From: Candidatus Troglogloeales bacterium
GTDB lineage: Bacteria; Nitrospirota; Nitrospiria; SBBL01; SBBT01
Reading direction: 5' to 3'
DNA length: 5,996 nt
NCBI GenBank assembly: GCA_005239595.1
Contig: SBBT01000204.1
Span: 1-5,996 of the forward strand
A program made the position numbers and the translations under genes. Under the pieces are notes generated by a model. The model saw only the letters and a program-made list of their open reading frames with translations. It made no database searches and was not told where the DNA came from. Of the stretch, positions 5,697 to 5,996 are shown in pieces (the first letter of the stretch is position 1; every line of letters begins with the position of its first letter).

Positions 5697-5996
5697 ATGA
5701 GCAAGCGATCAAAATGGGATTATTTCAAGGAAATCTATCACCGGTATAAGAAGGCAAATAAAACCAATAAAAAATCCATTCTCGACAATTCTGCAGCGTC
5801 TGCGCTTATCATCGAAAATACGCCATCCGCAAATTGTCCGGATTGCCTCCAACAGAAAAACACCCTCCAATAAATCGTAAACGACCCTGCCGTTATAGCC
5901 CTAAACTGATCCGAATGATCCAAAGCGTCTGGGAGGCCACCCCTGGTCCGTCCAACTCAAAGCCATTCTTTTAGTCTGGATGTCTTTTATTAAAGA
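5697..5996 (+). pseudogene. Frameshifted integrase-type transposase, N-terminal part
   Basis: The open frame from ATG 5697 gives only 58 residues before TAA at 5871-5873. It starts MSKRSKWDYFKEIYHRYKKA, typical of the N-terminus of integrase-type IS transposases. After codon 30 (GAC, 5784-5786) the recognisable protein continues in the +1-shifted frame from 5789: FCSVCAYHRKYAIRKLSGLP, then the Pro/Arg-rich segment, YSPKLIRMIQSVWEAT, and a stop at 5972. Loss of a single G between 5786 and 5787 explains this, as GAC-GAA-TTC would read D-E-F. Near 5940 the frame breaks again: WEAT continues as PWSVQLKAILLVWMSFIK in a third frame from 5941, consistent with about 7 missing bases that would have coded for the usual G-Y. 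The DDE catalytic domain lies beyond the window. The exact IS family (IS481-like or an unclassified integrase group) is uncertain. Two separate lesions argue against programmed frameshifting. Confidence 0.82.

Larger units (their letters stand above)
5621..5996 (+). mobile_element. Left end of a degraded insertion sequence (runs off the window)
   Basis: The left boundary is set by the first of two direct repeats ATGTAACCCTA (5621-5631 and 5656-5666), 35 bp apart, with an inverted copy AGGGTTACA at 5686-5694. Ends beginning TGTAAC with repeated subterminal motifs are usual for IS elements with integrase-type (DDE, rve) transposases, where they serve as end sequence and transposase-binding sites. 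A broken transposase gene of that kind follows directly. The right end, target duplication and full length cannot be seen. The insertion lies about 23 bp upstream of the -35 of the neighbouring operon, so the operon's core promoter seems intact. Confidence 0.6.

Noticed and set aside
5738..5923. 61-codon minus-strand open frame within the IS end
   Set aside because: It overlaps the transposase remnant, which is recognisable in the other strand, and has no family features.
1..5996. CRISPR array, tRNA or rRNA genes
   Set aside because: No regularly spaced repeats, cloverleaf-like segment or rRNA-like stretch was found on reading both strands, and nearly all the sequence is accounted for by coding regions.

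Overview
The window holds one leftward (minus-strand) operon of four genes. Its left end runs off the window, and the remnant of an insertion sequence lies just upstream of its promoter. In transcription order the genes are: (1) an 881-residue fusion of two universal-stress (USP) domains, five copies of the small PCP_red domain and three rubredoxin-like CxxC...CxxC knuckles; (2) a radical SAM/SPASM protein with one PCP_red domain at its C-terminus; (3) a cysteine-free 326-residue protein made of four PCP_red copies and a charged tail; (4) a four-helix CopD-like membrane protein. PCP_red is the small domain known from the C-terminus of BchB/ChlB, the catalytic subunit of dark-operative protochlorophyllide reductase. 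No other bacteriochlorophyll gene is visible here.

Layout: 1-18 is outside any gene seen; 19-465 membrane protein; 473-1453 PCP_red array protein; 1453-2835 radical SAM protein; 2836-2874 a short gap carrying two mutually exclusive hairpins; 2875-5520 the large USP fusion; 5521-5620 leader and a sigma70-like promoter; 5621-5996 the left end of an IS with a transposase pseudogene on the plus strand, running off the right edge. The genes are tightly packed (one-base overlap, 7-nt gap, 39-nt gap), so they are probably cotranscribed.

The striking feature is that ten PCP_red copies are spread over three adjacent genes, fused to three otherwise unrelated partners: an ATP-binding USP pair, a radical SAM enzyme and nothing else. 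This suggests PCP_red works here as a shared interaction or cofactor-binding module that brings the proteins into one complex. The radical SAM protein has a layout like the SPASM enzymes of heme d1/alternative heme synthesis, and the rubredoxin-like knuckles could carry electrons. A tetrapyrrole- or redox-related role is therefore a reasonable hypothesis, but the sequence does not prove it.

The organism is a bacterium with moderate base composition and standard Shine-Dalgarno sites. PCP_red proteins next to radical SAM and USP genes, and an IS of this type, fit an environmental Nitrospirota, NC10 or deltaproteobacterial lineage. That placement is a guess from family knowledge, not a result.
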